From Bacteroidaceae bacterium (lineage in GTDB: Bacteria > Bacteroidota > Bacteroidia > Bacteroidales > Bacteroidaceae): a stretch of DNA of 17,107 nt. The notes under the pieces were generated by a model. It did not search any database. It was given only the letters and a program-made list of their open reading frames with translations, and had not been told where the DNA came from. This document shows positions 1 through 7,940 of the stretch, in pieces. Location: assembly GCA_900752815.1 (NCBI GenBank), contig CAADWS010000016.1, positions 1-17,107 of the forward strand, read 5' to 3'. Each line of letters starts with the position of its first letter. Positions within the stretch are counted from its first letter, which is position 1. The position numbers were made by a program, and so were the translations under genes.

Positions 1-14
1 GGAGGGATCGCGGA

Positions 15-407
15 ATGCAGAAAAATAAAATGCCCGTTCCGACGGAAGCGCAAGAGCAAATGACGCTGTTTTCGTGGGCGGCTATGCAAAGCGGGAAATA
101 TCCCGAATTGAATTTGCTTTATCACGTCCCGAACGGCGGGAGCAGACACAAGGCGGAAGCGGGACGGCTTCGGGCGGAGGGCGTGAAAGCGGGCGTTCCC
201 GATCTATGCTTGCCCGTTGCGCACGGGCAATATCACGGGCTTTACATAGAGCTTAAACGGCAACGCGGCGGCAGGACAAGCGATCATCAATCGGAGTGGC
301 TGGACGCTCTTTCGGCGCAGGGCTACAAAGCCGCGCTTTGCTACGGCTGGGAACAGGCGGCGGGAACAATTATCGAATATCTAACCGGAGGTGGCACACA
401 TGACTAA
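15..407 (+). CDS. VRR-NUC domain nuclease
   Basis: A 130-residue protein covering essentially one VRR-NUC domain, the PD-(D/E)XK-like endonuclease fold common next to phage replication modules. Visible signatures are an N-terminal Glu-Ala-Gln-Glu helix, the HVPNGG turn, the GVPDLCLP motif (metal-binding Asp, about residue 63), the IELK motif (Glu and Lys, about residues 78-80), then a Gln-rich SDHQ..W helix and a final Gly-Tyr segment. It probably cuts branched or structured DNA during replication or recombination; the substrate is inferred from the family. The start is ATG 15, with GGAGG at 1-5 nine bases upstream. It overlaps the next gene by 8 nt (400-407), suggesting translational coupling. 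Length is normal for the phage stand-alone form. Confidence 0.9.
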   Translation: MQKNKMPVPTEAQEQMTLFSWAAMQSGKYPELNLLYHVPNGGSRHKAEAGRLRAEGVKAGVPDLCLPVAHGQYHGLYIELKRQRGGRTSDHQSEWLDALSAQGYKAALCYGWEQAAGTIIEYLTGGGTHD

Positions 408-1008
408 AAAGCAAACAGAGCTTTCCGAAGAGTTGCGGGAAGCCGTATTTGAAGCCGCGCGCGCAGGGGCGGCGGAAGCATACACACAGAACACGGGGTA
501 CGTAAATTACTTCAAGGCAATGGAAACATTGCTGTATAACTACAAGAAGCTGGCGGCGCTTGTAGCCGATGAAGAAGCGTATTGCGAAGTTGAGTATCAC
601 GCGGGACGAAAGACGTTTTCAACGACACCACAGGCGAAGGGCTTTATTCAGCGCAAGACGGAAGCGGAGATCGTCGAGGAAATGCGAGAGGAAAAACAAA
701 AGCAGTTCAAAGAAACGAAATCCGGCTTTGACAGCTTGACGCGCGCTATTTCTCTTTTCGAGGGGCATAAAGAATTCGTTGTGATCCGGCTTTACTATTT
801 CGGCGAGGACATCAACGGCAATCCGCGAGAGGGCGGAACGGCGACGTGGGAAGAGATCGCGGAAGAGCTTTCCGACGCGGGCATTCTCAAAGAGATAAAG
901 ACGGCGCGCCGCTGGCGGAACAAGATCGTCAATGATATGGCGGTATGCGTATTCGGCATTCCGGCGGCGGTATCAGCGGCGACATACCGGAAAGCCGTTG
1001 ACAAATGA
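400..1008 (+). CDS. Sigma-70/ArpU-like late transcription regulator
   Basis: A 202-residue, mostly helical, charged protein. The C-terminal part (about residues 140-185, around TWEEIAEELSDAG and ARRWRNKIV) looks like a sigma-70 region 4 or RinA/ArpU-type helix-turn-helix. Proteins of this kind sit directly before the terminase genes of Firmicutes phages and switch on the packaging and structural operon. An in-frame GTG exists at 391, but ATG 400 is the better start: GGAGGTGG at 387-394 is correctly spaced for it. The gene ends at 1008, immediately before paired GACCAAA repeats and a strong promoter, which are plausible binding sites for the protein. The regulator role is inferred from fold and position. 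An unrelated phage HTH protein is the alternative. Confidence 0.65.
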   Translation: MTKKQTELSEELREAVFEAARAGAAEAYTQNTGYVNYFKAMETLLYNYKKLAALVADEEAYCEVEYHAGRKTFSTTPQAKGFIQRKTEAEIVEEMREEKQKQFKETKSGFDSLTRAISLFEGHKEFVVIRLYYFGEDINGNPREGGTATWEEIAEELSDAGILKEIKTARRWRNKIVNDMAVCVFGIPAAVSAATYRKAVDK

Positions 1009-1025
1009 CCAAAACGCGACCAAAC
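1007..1025 (+). promoter_or_regulatory. Tandem GACCAAA repeats, possible activator operator
   Basis: GACCAAAA (1007-1014) and GACCAAAC (1018-1025) are direct repeats with an 11-bp period, about one helical turn, so both lie on the same DNA face just upstream of the -35 box at 1034. The first repeat starts within the stop codon of the upstream regulator gene. A role as operator for that regulator is inferred from placement only. Confidence 0.45.
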
Positions 1026-1033
1026 AATGCACC

Positions 1034-1062
1034 TTGTCCGCGACGCTTACGCGTGATATAAT
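1034..1062 (+). promoter_or_regulatory. Late-operon promoter, sigma-A type
   Basis: The -35 box is TTGTCC (1034-1039) and the -10 box is a perfect TATAAT (1057-1062), separated by exactly 17 bp. TG at 1054-1055, one base before the -10, makes it an extended -10 promoter. It is the only clear promoter in the window and precedes an unbroken run of same-strand packaging, head and tail genes. The weak CC end of the -35 would suit activator help. Confidence 0.75.
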
Positions 1063-1100
1063 AATTACGCTGAATTATTGCGAATTGAATAGCGCGGGAT

Positions 1101-1140
1101 AAAGCCTTTTGTGTGAATGCACGGAAGGCTTTTTCTTTTG
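1101..1140 (+). terminator. Terminator-like hairpin in the late leader (attenuator)
   Basis: AAAGCCTT (1101-1108) pairs with AAGGCTTT (1125-1132). Inside it GTG (1111-1113) can pair with CAC (1120-1122). The stem is followed by a T-rich run (1130-1139). This has the shape of an intrinsic terminator but lies about 30 bp downstream of the expected transcription start and before the HNH gene. It would therefore act on the late transcript itself, as an attenuator or antitermination point, unless it ends transcripts from the upstream early genes. Confidence 0.55.
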
Positions 1141-1181
1141 CTCTTTTGCACAGACTTTTCCACAGGAAGGAGGATAACCGC

Positions 1182-1529
1182 ATGAAGCCGTGGGCGGAAA
1201 GGTTCTACAATTCGGACGCTTGGCGTTCATGCCGCGACAGCTTCTTGAAGTCGAAGGGCTACTTGTGCGAACGCTGTTCAACGCCGGACGATCCAGTAAC
1301 CGCGAAGATCGCACATCACAAAACATACTTGACGAAGCAGAATATCAACGATCCATACATAGCGCTTTCGTGGGATAATCTCGAAGCGCTTTGTCAAGAT
1401 TGCCACAACAAAGAACACCACCGGAACGACAAGAAAAAACGGTACGCATTCGACGAAGCGGGAAACCTCATATCCCCCCCTATTCGCTCAAAATTTAGGG
1501 AGGGTTCGACACCGAGGGCGGGAGATTAA
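1182..1529 (+). CDS. HNH endonuclease, packaging-associated
   Basis: A 115-residue HNH nuclease. Two zinc-binding CxxC pairs are visible (CERC at 29-32, CQDC at 71-74) with the active-site HH at 45-46, Asn in the DNLEALC motif (about residue 66), and His after the second CxxC (75 and 79-80). HNH proteins next to the terminase genes (as HK97 gp74) stimulate terminase cutting of concatemeric DNA in cos phages. The start is ATG 1182, preceded by AAGGAGG at 1167-1173; the reading frame stays open to 1113 but the extra 23 codons lie over the leader hairpin and lack a good RBS. It is the first gene of the late operon. Confidence 0.9.
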   Translation: MKPWAERFYNSDAWRSCRDSFLKSKGYLCERCSTPDDPVTAKIAHHKTYLTKQNINDPYIALSWDNLEALCQDCHNKEHHRNDKKKRYAFDEAGNLISPPIRSKFREGSTPRAGD

Positions 1530-1607
1530 AAATACTCCGCAGGCGCGCGCATAACGGGTGTACGCGTTTAAGGGGGTGTGGGTTGACCGGAAAAGGGGGT
1601 GATATTT
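1470..1607 (+). other. Possible cos region between HNH and terS
   Basis: The stretch runs from a seven-C run (1474-1480) at the end of the HNH gene, through a GGGAGGG block (about 1498-1505), into 78 non-coding bases with GCGCGCGC-like alternation (about 1544-1551) and two AGGGGGTG runs (1571-1578 and 1594-1601). In phages with P27 TerS and an adjacent HNH, the cohesive-end site is commonly found here. I cannot identify the nick positions, so this is placement plus composition only. The second G run also serves as the terS ribosome binding site. Confidence 0.25.
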
Positions 1608-1961
1608 ATGGCGACAAAGAAGGACTTGACGAAAGAAGAAAAGATCAAGCGGGAGTTTTCCCGATTGAAGCGCATTTTCAAAGACTTGGATAAAAACAAG
1701 TTGCAGACCGTCGAAAGCCTTATCAAGAACGCGGCGTTCATGGCGGTATCCCTTGAAGAATTGCAAGAGATCATCAACGAAGAGGGCTACACCGTCGAAT
1801 ACCAAAACGGCGCAAATCAGAGCGGGACGAAGCAAAGCGACGCGGTGAAAACACATATCGCCATGACAAAAAATCACGCCGCAATTATCAAACAGCTTTG
1901 CGATCTTGTACCGCCGGAGAAGAAAAAGGAAAGCCGTTTACAGGCGTTACGGGACGAATAA
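1608..1961 (+). CDS. terS: Terminase small subunit, P27 family
   Basis: A 117-residue protein, highly charged at the N-terminus (repeated Lys/Glu), followed by the segment typical of the P27 family: an LKRIFKDLDKNK helix, KNAAFMAVSLEELQEIIN, a Tyr-Gln-Asn-Gly turn and a C-terminal KNHAAIIKQLCDLVP helix. TerS oligomers recognise the packaging site and hand DNA to TerL. ATG 1608 is chosen over the in-frame GTG 1599 because GTG 1599 lies in the AGGGGGTG ribosome binding sequence itself. The stop codon is only 2 nt before the TerL start, and TerL lacks a strong RBS of its own, so the two are probably translationally coupled. Confidence 0.88.
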   Translation: MATKKDLTKEEKIKREFSRLKRIFKDLDKNKLQTVESLIKNAAFMAVSLEELQEIINEEGYTVEYQNGANQSGTKQSDAVKTHIAMTKNHAAIIKQLCDLVPPEKKKESRLQALRDE

Positions 1962-1963
1962 AA

Positions 1964-3616
1964 ATGCCCTTTTCAAATTACATTTACGAGTATTACGACG
2001 GCATTTCTTCCGGAAATATAACCGTCGGCAAGTGGGTTCGCCTTCTGTATGAATACATCGTGAAGGGGCTTCAAGAAGGGCTTTTCACCTTCAACGCGAA
2101 GAAGGCAAACAAGGCAATTCGGTTTATCGAAAACTTTTGCCATCATTGCGAAGGGCGCACAGACCTTTTGAAGCTGGAGTTGTGGCAGAAAGCCGCCGTT
2201 TCCGTTATGTTCGGGATCGTCGAAGAGGACGGAACGCGCGTCTTTCGCGAAGTGTTTATTGTGATCGGGCGCAAGAACGGCAAAACGCTTTTTGCGTCAG
2301 CTGTCATTGCGTACATGGCGTATCTTGACGGAGAATACGGCGCGAAAATATATTGCCTTGCGCCGAAGCTGGAGCAAGCGAACATCGTTTACGATAATTT
2401 CTATCAGATGATTAAAAAAGAACCGGAGCTTTCCGACCTATCGAAGAAGCGCCGTTCCGATATTTACATCGAAGAAAGCAATACCGCGATCAAGCCGCTT
2501 GCGTTCAACGCGAAGAAATCCGACGGCTTCAATCCGCATTTAGTCGTGAACGATGAAGTCGCGTCGTGGCGCGGCGACGGCGGCTTGAAGCAGTACGAAG
2601 TTATGAAATCCGCGCTTGGCGCGCGCCGCCAGCCGATGATCCTTTCGATCTCAACGGCGGGTTACGAAAACGACGGTATCTTCGACGAATTGATGAAGAG
2701 ATCGACCGCGTTTTTGAAGGGAGGAAGCAAGGAACGCCGCCTTCTTCCCCTGCTTTACATGATCGACGACGTGGAGAAATGGAACGACCTTGAAGAGCTT
2801 AAAAAAGCAAATCCGAATATGGGCGTTTCCGTTTCGCCGGACTTCTTCAAAGAGGAAATCGCCGTCGCCGAAATGAGTATGTCGAAGCGGGCTGAATTCC
2901 TTACGAAGTATTGCAATATCAAGCAGAATTCTTCCGTCGCGTGGCTTGATTACGTCGTCGTTGACGGCGCAGGAATTCACGCGAAGCTGGAGGATTTCAA
3001 GGACAGCTACGCCGTGGGCGGCATAGACCTTTCGCAAACAACAGACTTGACCGCCGCTTCCGTTGTGATCGAGCGGGACGGCGTTCTATATGCCTTCGCA
3101 CAATTCTTTATGCCCGCGAACCGCCTTGAAACGGCGCAAGCGATCGACGGCGTACCGTATGACATCTTCGTAAAGCAAGGGATCGTCAAGCTATCCGGCG
3201 AAAACCACGTCGATTATCGCGACGTTTACGAATGGTTTTCTATGCTTCGGGATCAGTACGGAATATATATCTTGAAGATCGGATACGACCGCTATTCCGC
3301 GCAATATCTGATCGACGACTTGAAGAACGCGGGCTGGCAGACGGACGACGTATGGCAGGGTGAAAACCTTGCGCCCGTGATCCGCGAGTTTGAAGGCGTT
3401 ATCAAGGACGGCAATTTCAAGATTGCCGACAATAACTTGTTGAAGGCGCACTTCCTCAACGTCGCATTGAAGCACAACATGGAAACGCGGAAGTTCCGTC
3501 CCGTGAAGATCGAACAGCGGGCGAGAATTGACGGCTTTGTTTCCGTGATCGACGCGCTGACCGTGCGACAGAAATATTATAACGAAATCGGCGAAATGCT
3601 CAAAAATGCGGGGTGA
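1964..3616 (+). CDS. terL: Terminase large subunit (Terminase_1 type)
   Basis: A 550-residue packaging motor and nuclease of full family length. The N-terminal ATPase half shows an adenine-binding-like LWQK (about residue 74), a Walker A GRKNGKT (about 102-108), a Walker B LVVNDE (about 193-198) and a coupling motif SISTAG (about 228-233). The C-terminal RNase H-like nuclease half shows GGIDLSQTTD (metal Asp about 356), GYDRYSAQ (Asp about 443) and a late DGFVSVIDAL motif. It docks on the portal, translocates DNA by ATP hydrolysis and cuts it at headful or cos ends. ATG 1964 is the start; an in-frame ATG at 1898 would overlap terS by 64 nt without an RBS. No motif residue appears to be missing. 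Confidence 0.95.
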   Translation: MPFSNYIYEYYDGISSGNITVGKWVRLLYEYIVKGLQEGLFTFNAKKANKAIRFIENFCHHCEGRTDLLKLELWQKAAVSVMFGIVEEDGTRVFREVFIVIGRKNGKTLFASAVIAYMAYLDGEYGAKIYCLAPKLEQANIVYDNFYQMIKKEPELSDLSKKRRSDIYIEESNTAIKPLAFNAKKSDGFNPHLVVNDEVASWRGDGGLKQYEVMKSALGARRQPMILSISTAGYENDGIFDELMKRSTAFLKGGSKERRLLPLLYMIDDVEKWNDLEELKKANPNMGVSVSPDFFKEEIAVAEMSMSKRAEFLTKYCNIKQNSSVAWLDYVVVDGAGIHAKLEDFKDSYAVGGIDLSQTTDLTAASVVIERDGVLYAFAQFFMPANRLETAQAIDGVPYDIFVKQGIVKLSGENHVDYRDVYEWFSMLRDQYGIYILKIGYDRYSAQYLIDDLKNAGWQTDDVWQGENLAPVIREFEGVIKDGNFKIADNNLLKAHFLNVALKHNMETRKFRPVKIEQRARIDGFVSVIDALTVRQKYYNEIGEMLKNAG

Positions 3617-3623
3617 TAAAAAC

Positions 3624-4856
3624 ATGGGAGTTTTTGAAACTATCTTCCGGAAGCCGAAAGCCGACTTGAAGGCGGAAGGCTATTTCAAAATGCTAAACGG
3701 GTACACGCCCGTTTTCAGCAACGCGCCGGAAAGTATTTACGAAATGGAGCTTACGCGCGCGGCGATACATTCGTTCGCGTCCTTCGCTTCAAAGCTGAAA
3801 CCGGAGATCAGCGGCACGGCGCAAAAGAACCTTGAACGGGCGTTGCAGTTCAAGCCTAATCCGTTCATGGATACATCGAAGTTCATTTACAGGATCGCGA
3901 CGATCCTTTCGGTGAATAATACTTGCTTCATTGTTCCGATCGAAGATGAATTCGGCGGGCTGATCGGGTATTATCCCCTGCTTCCTCAACGGTGCGAAGT
4001 TGTCGAGTACAACGGTGCGCCGTTTTTGCGTTATACGTTCGGGAGCGGGCAGAAAGCCGCGATCGAGTTTGAACGCGTCGGCGTAATGACGCAGTTTCAA
4101 TATACCGACGATTTCTTCGGCGAGAGTAACGCCGCGCTTCGTCCTACAATGCAGTTGATCCACACACAAAATCAAGGCATTATCAACGGCGTTAAAAATT
4201 CGGCTTCTATTCGCTTCTTGGCGAAGGTTGCAAATATGTTGAAGCCGGAGGACATCACAAAGGAGCGCAAGCGCTTCACGGCGGATAACCTTTCGGCGGA
4301 AAATCAGTCGGGAATGGTGATCTACGACGCGAAGTTTGCTGACGTGAAGCCGATCGAAAGCAAGCCGTTCACGGTCAACGCCGCGCAGATGGCGCAGATC
4401 AACGAAAACGTGTTTAACTACTTCGGCACGAATGCGGGCATTCTGCAAAACAAATACACGGAGGACGAATGGAACGCGTATTACGAAGGCAAGATCGAGC
4501 CTTTCGCGATCCAGCTTTCGCTTGTTATGTCGAATATGACGTACACGGCGCGGGAATTGTCCTTCGGGAACGCGATCACGTTTACCGCGAACCGCTTACA
4601 ATACGCAAGCAATCAAACGAAGCTGAATATCAGCACACAGTTATTTGACCGCGGCTTGCTGAACCGAAACGGCGTTATGGACGTTTGGAACATGGCGCAC
4701 GTTGAGGGCGGCGAGAAATATTATATCCGCAAGGAATACGCGGAAGTTTCAGAATTGGGAAAGGAGGTTACACCAAATGCCAAAAAAGACGGATCGGGAG
4801 TACCGAACAATGATCCAGCCGCTATTGATCCCGACGGCGGCGGAGAAGCGAATTGA
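3624..4856 (+). CDS. Portal protein, HK97 type
   Basis: A 410-residue portal protein. It matches the HK97 portal family in length, gene position (between TerL and protease) and features: an N-terminal MGVFETIFRK helix, a beta-rich wing including the QRCEVVEYNG and YTFGSGQ strands, the FGESNAALRP segment and C-terminal helices with ENVFNYFGTNAGILQNKYTE-like sequence (clip/crown region). The dodecameric portal forms the DNA channel at one capsid vertex and anchors terminase and connector. ATG 3624 has GGGGTGAT at 3609-3616 as ribosome binding site, which also carries the terL stop. The in-frame ATG at 3606 would place the start before that RBS. The Gly/Asp/Pro-rich last 30 residues overlap the protease gene by 80 nt. 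Confidence 0.93.
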   Translation: MGVFETIFRKPKADLKAEGYFKMLNGYTPVFSNAPESIYEMELTRAAIHSFASFASKLKPEISGTAQKNLERALQFKPNPFMDTSKFIYRIATILSVNNTCFIVPIEDEFGGLIGYYPLLPQRCEVVEYNGAPFLRYTFGSGQKAAIEFERVGVMTQFQYTDDFFGESNAALRPTMQLIHTQNQGIINGVKNSASIRFLAKVANMLKPEDITKERKRFTADNLSAENQSGMVIYDAKFADVKPIESKPFTVNAAQMAQINENVFNYFGTNAGILQNKYTEDEWNAYYEGKIEPFAIQLSLVMSNMTYTARELSFGNAITFTANRLQYASNQTKLNISTQLFDRGLLNRNGVMDVWNMAHVEGGEKYYIRKEYAEVSELGKEVTPNAKKDGSGVPNNDPAAIDPDGGGEAN

Positions 4857-5379
4857 TACGGATTTCTACGTGGAGGGCTACGCAACAACGTTCGACAAGC
4901 CCTATTTGCTGTATGAGTGGGACGGGAACAAATATTACGAACGGATTGACCGGAACGCCCTTGCGGGTGCGGATATGTCCGACGTAATCATGCAGTATAA
5001 CCACGAAGGAAAGGTGCTTGCCCGCCTTTCCAACGGGACGCTGGGCGTTGAAGCTAACGATAACGGGCTTTTCACGTTCGCGGACTTGTCGAAATCGCGC
5101 GCGGCACAAGATATGTTCGAGGAAATCAAGAACGGACTTGTTACGAAAATGTCGTGGGCTTTCCGCGTATCGGAAGATAGCTACGACCGCGACACACGCA
5201 CACGCACGATCTTGAAAATTGCGAAGGTTTACGACGTTTCGGCGGTATCCATTCCGGCGAACGCCGATACCGATATTTCGGCACGATCCTATTTCGACGG
5301 AGTGATCGAAAGGGAACAGCAGGAGCGGCTGGAACGCCGGAAGAAACTTTTGAAAATCAAACTAATGACGGAGGTTTAA
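4777..5379 (+). CDS. Prohead protease, HK97 gp4/S78 family
   Basis: A 200-residue prohead maturation protease. Family signatures are VEGYATTFDKPY at about residues 32-43, ERIDRNAL at 55-62, the catalytic His in QYNHEG (His 76), the GLFTFADL strand (97-104), the catalytic Ser in KMSWAF (Ser 126) and the closing VSAVSIPANADT motif (154-165). It cleaves the N-terminal delta domain of the capsid protein and itself during head maturation. The C-terminus is a charged helix. AAGGAGG at 4761-4767 fixes ATG 4777, although this makes an 80-nt overlap with the portal gene; ATG 4810 would shorten the overlap but lacks a comparable RBS. Confidence 0.92.
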   Translation: MPKKTDREYRTMIQPLLIPTAAEKRIDTDFYVEGYATTFDKPYLLYEWDGNKYYERIDRNALAGADMSDVIMQYNHEGKVLARLSNGTLGVEANDNGLFTFADLSKSRAAQDMFEEIKNGLVTKMSWAFRVSEDSYDRDTRTRTILKIAKVYDVSAVSIPANADTDISARSYFDGVIEREQQERLERRKKLLKIKLMTEV

Positions 5380-5383
5380 CACA

Positions 5384-6544
5384 ATGAGAATTAAAGAAAT
5401 CGAAGCCCGCCTTGCGGCTATCAAGCAGGAGATCGAACAGCGCGGCGACGCTATGACCGCCGCAGAGATTGACGCGCTGGAGCAGGAAACCACACAGCTT
5501 ACCGAAGAGCGCGCCGGACTGATTGCCGCCGCCGAGAAGCGCAACGGCATTCTTGACAATATCGCGAAGGGCGCGGGCATTGTTTCCCGTTCCTTCCAGC
5601 AGAACAACGGCGATGACAACACCGCGCCCGACGATCCCTTCGGTACGCCCGAATATCGTTCCGCGTGGCTGAAAAACATTCGCCGCCTTCCGCTGAACGA
5701 CGCGGAGAAGCGCGCATTCAGCAACGCAAGCGGCGCGGGCGCGGAGGTTATCCCGACACAGACCGCGAACGAGATCATCAGCAAGGTAAAGACGCTTGCG
5801 CCTATGCTGAATGAAGTTACCCTTCTGCACGTCAAGGGCGCTGTAAAGTTCGCGATCGAAGGCACGAACAACGCCGCCGCGATCCACACCGAGAACGCAA
5901 GCATTACCGCCGCCGCTGACACGCTGACAACCGTTTCCCTTTCCGGTTATGAGATCGTCAAGCTGGTTCAGATTTCCGATACTGTAATGACTATGAGCAT
6001 TACCGCGTTTGAAAGCTGGATCGTCAATATGCTGGCGGAAGCTATCGCCCGCAAAGTCGAAGATTTGCTTATCAACGGCACGGGTTCTTCCCAGCCGAAG
6101 GGCATTGAAAACGCGAACACTTGGGGCGCGACCAACAGCGTTACCGTTGCAAAGACGGGCGCGCTTACCGCCGCAAACGTGCAGACGTTGATCGGGCTTC
6201 TGCCTTCCGGCTATGACCGTAACGGCAAGTTCGTTATGAACAAGAAAACCTTGTTCACCGACTTTATGCCGTTGCAGGACAACAGCAAGAACCACATTGT
6301 AACCGTTCAGAACAACGCGTACTTCGTGTACGGCTATCCCGTTCTTCTGTCCGATTACGTCGCGGATCACGAAGCCTTCTTGGGCGACTTCAAGAAGGTT
6401 TGCGCGAACCTTGCCGAAAATATCGGCGTGAAGAGCGCCTACGACATCGACACGAACAGCTACAAATATAGCGGTATCGCGATCTTTGATTGCGCGCCCG
6501 CTATCGGCGAAGCCATCGTGAAGCTGGTTAAGGCGACCGCCTAA
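5384..6544 (+). CDS. Major capsid protein, HK97 fold
   Basis: A 386-residue HK97-family capsid protein. Residues 1 to about 65 are a charged coiled coil (IEARLAAIKQEIEQ and onward), the delta domain that acts as internal scaffold and is removed by the upstream protease. A low-complexity Asn/Asp linker (about 70-85) and a Gly/Ala-rich segment (about 110-120) mark the likely processing region. The mature body shows the spine helix and P-domain, including TQTANEIISKVK, ISDTVMTMS, a GTGSSQPKGI loop (about 230) and a C-terminal FDCAPAIGEAIVKL strand. The RBS is ACGGAGG before ATG 5384, four bases after the protease stop. Long GCC/ATC-rich codon usage suggests high expression. Confidence 0.95.
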   Translation: MRIKEIEARLAAIKQEIEQRGDAMTAAEIDALEQETTQLTEERAGLIAAAEKRNGILDNIAKGAGIVSRSFQQNNGDDNTAPDDPFGTPEYRSAWLKNIRRLPLNDAEKRAFSNASGAGAEVIPTQTANEIISKVKTLAPMLNEVTLLHVKGAVKFAIEGTNNAAAIHTENASITAAADTLTTVSLSGYEIVKLVQISDTVMTMSITAFESWIVNMLAEAIARKVEDLLINGTGSSQPKGIENANTWGATNSVTVAKTGALTAANVQTLIGLLPSGYDRNGKFVMNKKTLFTDFMPLQDNSKNHIVTVQNNAYFVYGYPVLLSDYVADHEAFLGDFKKVCANLAENIGVKSAYDIDTNSYKYSGIAIFDCAPAIGEAIVKLVKATA

Positions 6545-6561
6545 AGCGGGAGGGCTGACAA

Positions 6562-6861
6562 ATGCTTGACAAGGTAAAGCTGGCGTTGCGGTTGAGCGGG
6601 ACGGCGCTTGACGGCGAAGTTTCCGATCTCATAAACGCGGCGATCGCTGATCTTCGCCTTGTCGGTATCAACATTCCGGCGGAAGCGGGATCGTCCAGTA
6701 AAACGCTGGGCGATCCCCTTCTTGATCGGGCGGTTGTGCTTTATGCAAAGGCGGAATTCGGCTTCAATGACGACGCGGAGCGTTACCGCAACGCATACGA
6801 TTATTTGAAGTGCGCCTTGTCGCTGACCGCTGATTACACCGAAGAAAGCGAGGGTAAATAA
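6562..6861 (+). CDS. Head-tail connector protein, HK97 gp6-like
   Basis: A 99-residue all-helical protein, beginning MLDKVKLALRLSG, with NAAIADLRLVGI and a DRAVVLYAKAEFGF helix, matching the gp6-like phage_connect family. Members form a ring under the portal that extends the DNA channel. It is placed directly after the capsid gene, as usual, with GGGAGGG at about 6549-6554 upstream. Its stop codon abuts the start of the next gene with no gap. Confidence 0.85.
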   Translation: MLDKVKLALRLSGTALDGEVSDLINAAIADLRLVGINIPAEAGSSSKTLGDPLLDRAVVLYAKAEFGFNDDAERYRNAYDYLKCALSLTADYTEESEGK

Positions 6862-7215
6862 ATGAGATGGGGCGAACAAATAACATTGGTTGCCTTGTCT
6901 GAACCTTCGCCGCGCACGAACGAACACGGCTTCCCCGTCGCCCGCACAGAAACCGCGACAACGGTTTTCGCTGACAAGAAATCCGTGGGCTTTTCGGAGT
7001 TCTACAAGGCGCAACAGGCGGGCTATACGACGGAATTAAAATTCGACGTGCATTCCTTCGAGTATGAGGAACAGCAGATCGTGGAATATCCCGTTTCGAG
7101 CGGGAAACGGTATCGCGTCCTTCGGACGTACACGCACGGGAACGGAGAATTTACAGAGTTGACGCTGGTTAATCTTCCGGAAGCGGAAGGGGGCGGCAAC
7201 AATGGCGAAGTTTAA
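6862..7215 (+). CDS. Head closure protein (head-tail adaptor)
   Basis: A 117-residue beta-rich protein with an N-terminal WGEQITLV strand, an alternating hydrophobic core (EYEEQQIVEYPV, KRYRVLRTYT) and a flexible Gly-rich end. Length and position after the gp6-like gene match the SPP1 gp16 / phage head-tail joining family, whose ring closes the connector and stops DNA leakage. It starts immediately after the preceding stop (TAA ATG). It overlaps the following gene by 14 nt. The assignment rests on order and fold features rather than a unique motif. Confidence 0.75.
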   Translation: MRWGEQITLVALSEPSPRTNEHGFPVARTETATTVFADKKSVGFSEFYKAQQAGYTTELKFDVHSFEYEEQQIVEYPVSSGKRYRVLRTYTHGNGEFTELTLVNLPEAEGGGNNGEV

Positions 7216-7618
7216 CGTTGTCGGGCTGGACGACGTACAAGAAGCAATGCTTCGGCAAGACGCGATCGTTGAAGAAGCCGTGCCGGAAATGCTCAAAGCG
7301 GGTGGCGCAGTAATGCAGAAGGCACAGCAAGAAGAGATCAAGACAAGGTTCAACAGCAGACGAAGCACGGGGGCGCTTCTTGCGTCCATCAAAGTATCCG
7401 CCGTGAAAGAGATTGACGGCGGAAAACGGGTTGAAATCTATCCGAACGGAAAGGACAAGCACGGAGTACGCAACGCGGAAAAAGGCTTCGTCCTTAATTA
7501 CGGGCGTTCAAATATGCCCGCGCGCCCGTGGTTCACGGCGGCGAATGAAAAGGCGGCGGACGACGTTGTTTCGGAAATGCGCCGCGTATGGGAGGAAAAG
7601 CAAAATGAAGAACGTTGA
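7202..7618 (+). CDS. HK97 gp10-like tail completion protein
   Basis: A 138-residue protein with the HK97-gp10 family pattern: an N-terminal GLDDVQEAM segment, a long helix ending in AQQEEIKTR, a TGALLASIKV strand, the EKGFVLNYGRSNMPARPWFTAA motif (about residues 97-118) and a terminal helix. These proteins sit at the head-tail interface and help join tail to head. RBS GGAAGCGGAAGGGGG lies inside the previous gene. It overlaps the next gene by 14 nt, which provides that gene's RBS. Confidence 0.88.
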   Translation: MAKFNVVGLDDVQEAMLRQDAIVEEAVPEMLKAGGAVMQKAQQEEIKTRFNSRRSTGALLASIKVSAVKEIDGGKRVEIYPNGKDKHGVRNAEKGFVLNYGRSNMPARPWFTAANEKAADDVVSEMRRVWEEKQNEER

Positions 7619-7937
7619 CAGCTTGTTAAAAGCGGAGCTTGAAAAGCTGGGCGTTCCCGTCGAACGCCTTAAATACGGCGGGAAGGCGGCTTGCTTTATC
7701 GTCTATCAGCTTGTCGTGGGGCGCGACACGTTCTTTTCAGACGATGAAGAGGGCGCGCAGGAATTCACGTATCAAGTACACGTCTATTCAAAAACGGATT
7801 ACATCGACATTCTTCAACGCTTGAAAACAGCATTGAAGGCGGCGGGGTTCTACGCGATCACGATAGACGCGGAAACATACGAACAGGACACGGGATATTA
7901 CCACGTTCCCGTTGAAATCAAGTATATGGAGGTATGA
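7605..7937 (+). CDS. Tail terminator protein
   Basis: A 110-residue protein positioned exactly between the gp10-like gene and the major tail protein, where siphoviruses encode the tail terminator that caps the tube. The composition fits: an N-terminal helix (MKNVDSLLKAELEKLGVP), a central beta pair (ACFIVYQLVV, FTYQVHVYSK), a helix (DILQRLKTALKAAGF) and a final strand pair. GGAGG at 7591-7595 marks ATG 7605; the frame remains open further upstream but without an RBS. No catalytic motif is expected. Confidence 0.78.
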   Translation: MKNVDSLLKAELEKLGVPVERLKYGGKAACFIVYQLVVGRDTFFSDDEEGAQEFTYQVHVYSKTDYIDILQRLKTALKAAGFYAITIDAETYEQDTGYYHVPVEIKYMEV

Positions 7938-7940
7938 CAC

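Noticed and set aside
3789..4448. Long antisense open frame opposite the portal gene, and similar antisense frames elsewhere (for example 5357-6370, 11146-12072, 14102-15079)
   Set aside because: They mirror strong sense genes with GC-biased codons, have no RBS and show no recognisable domain.
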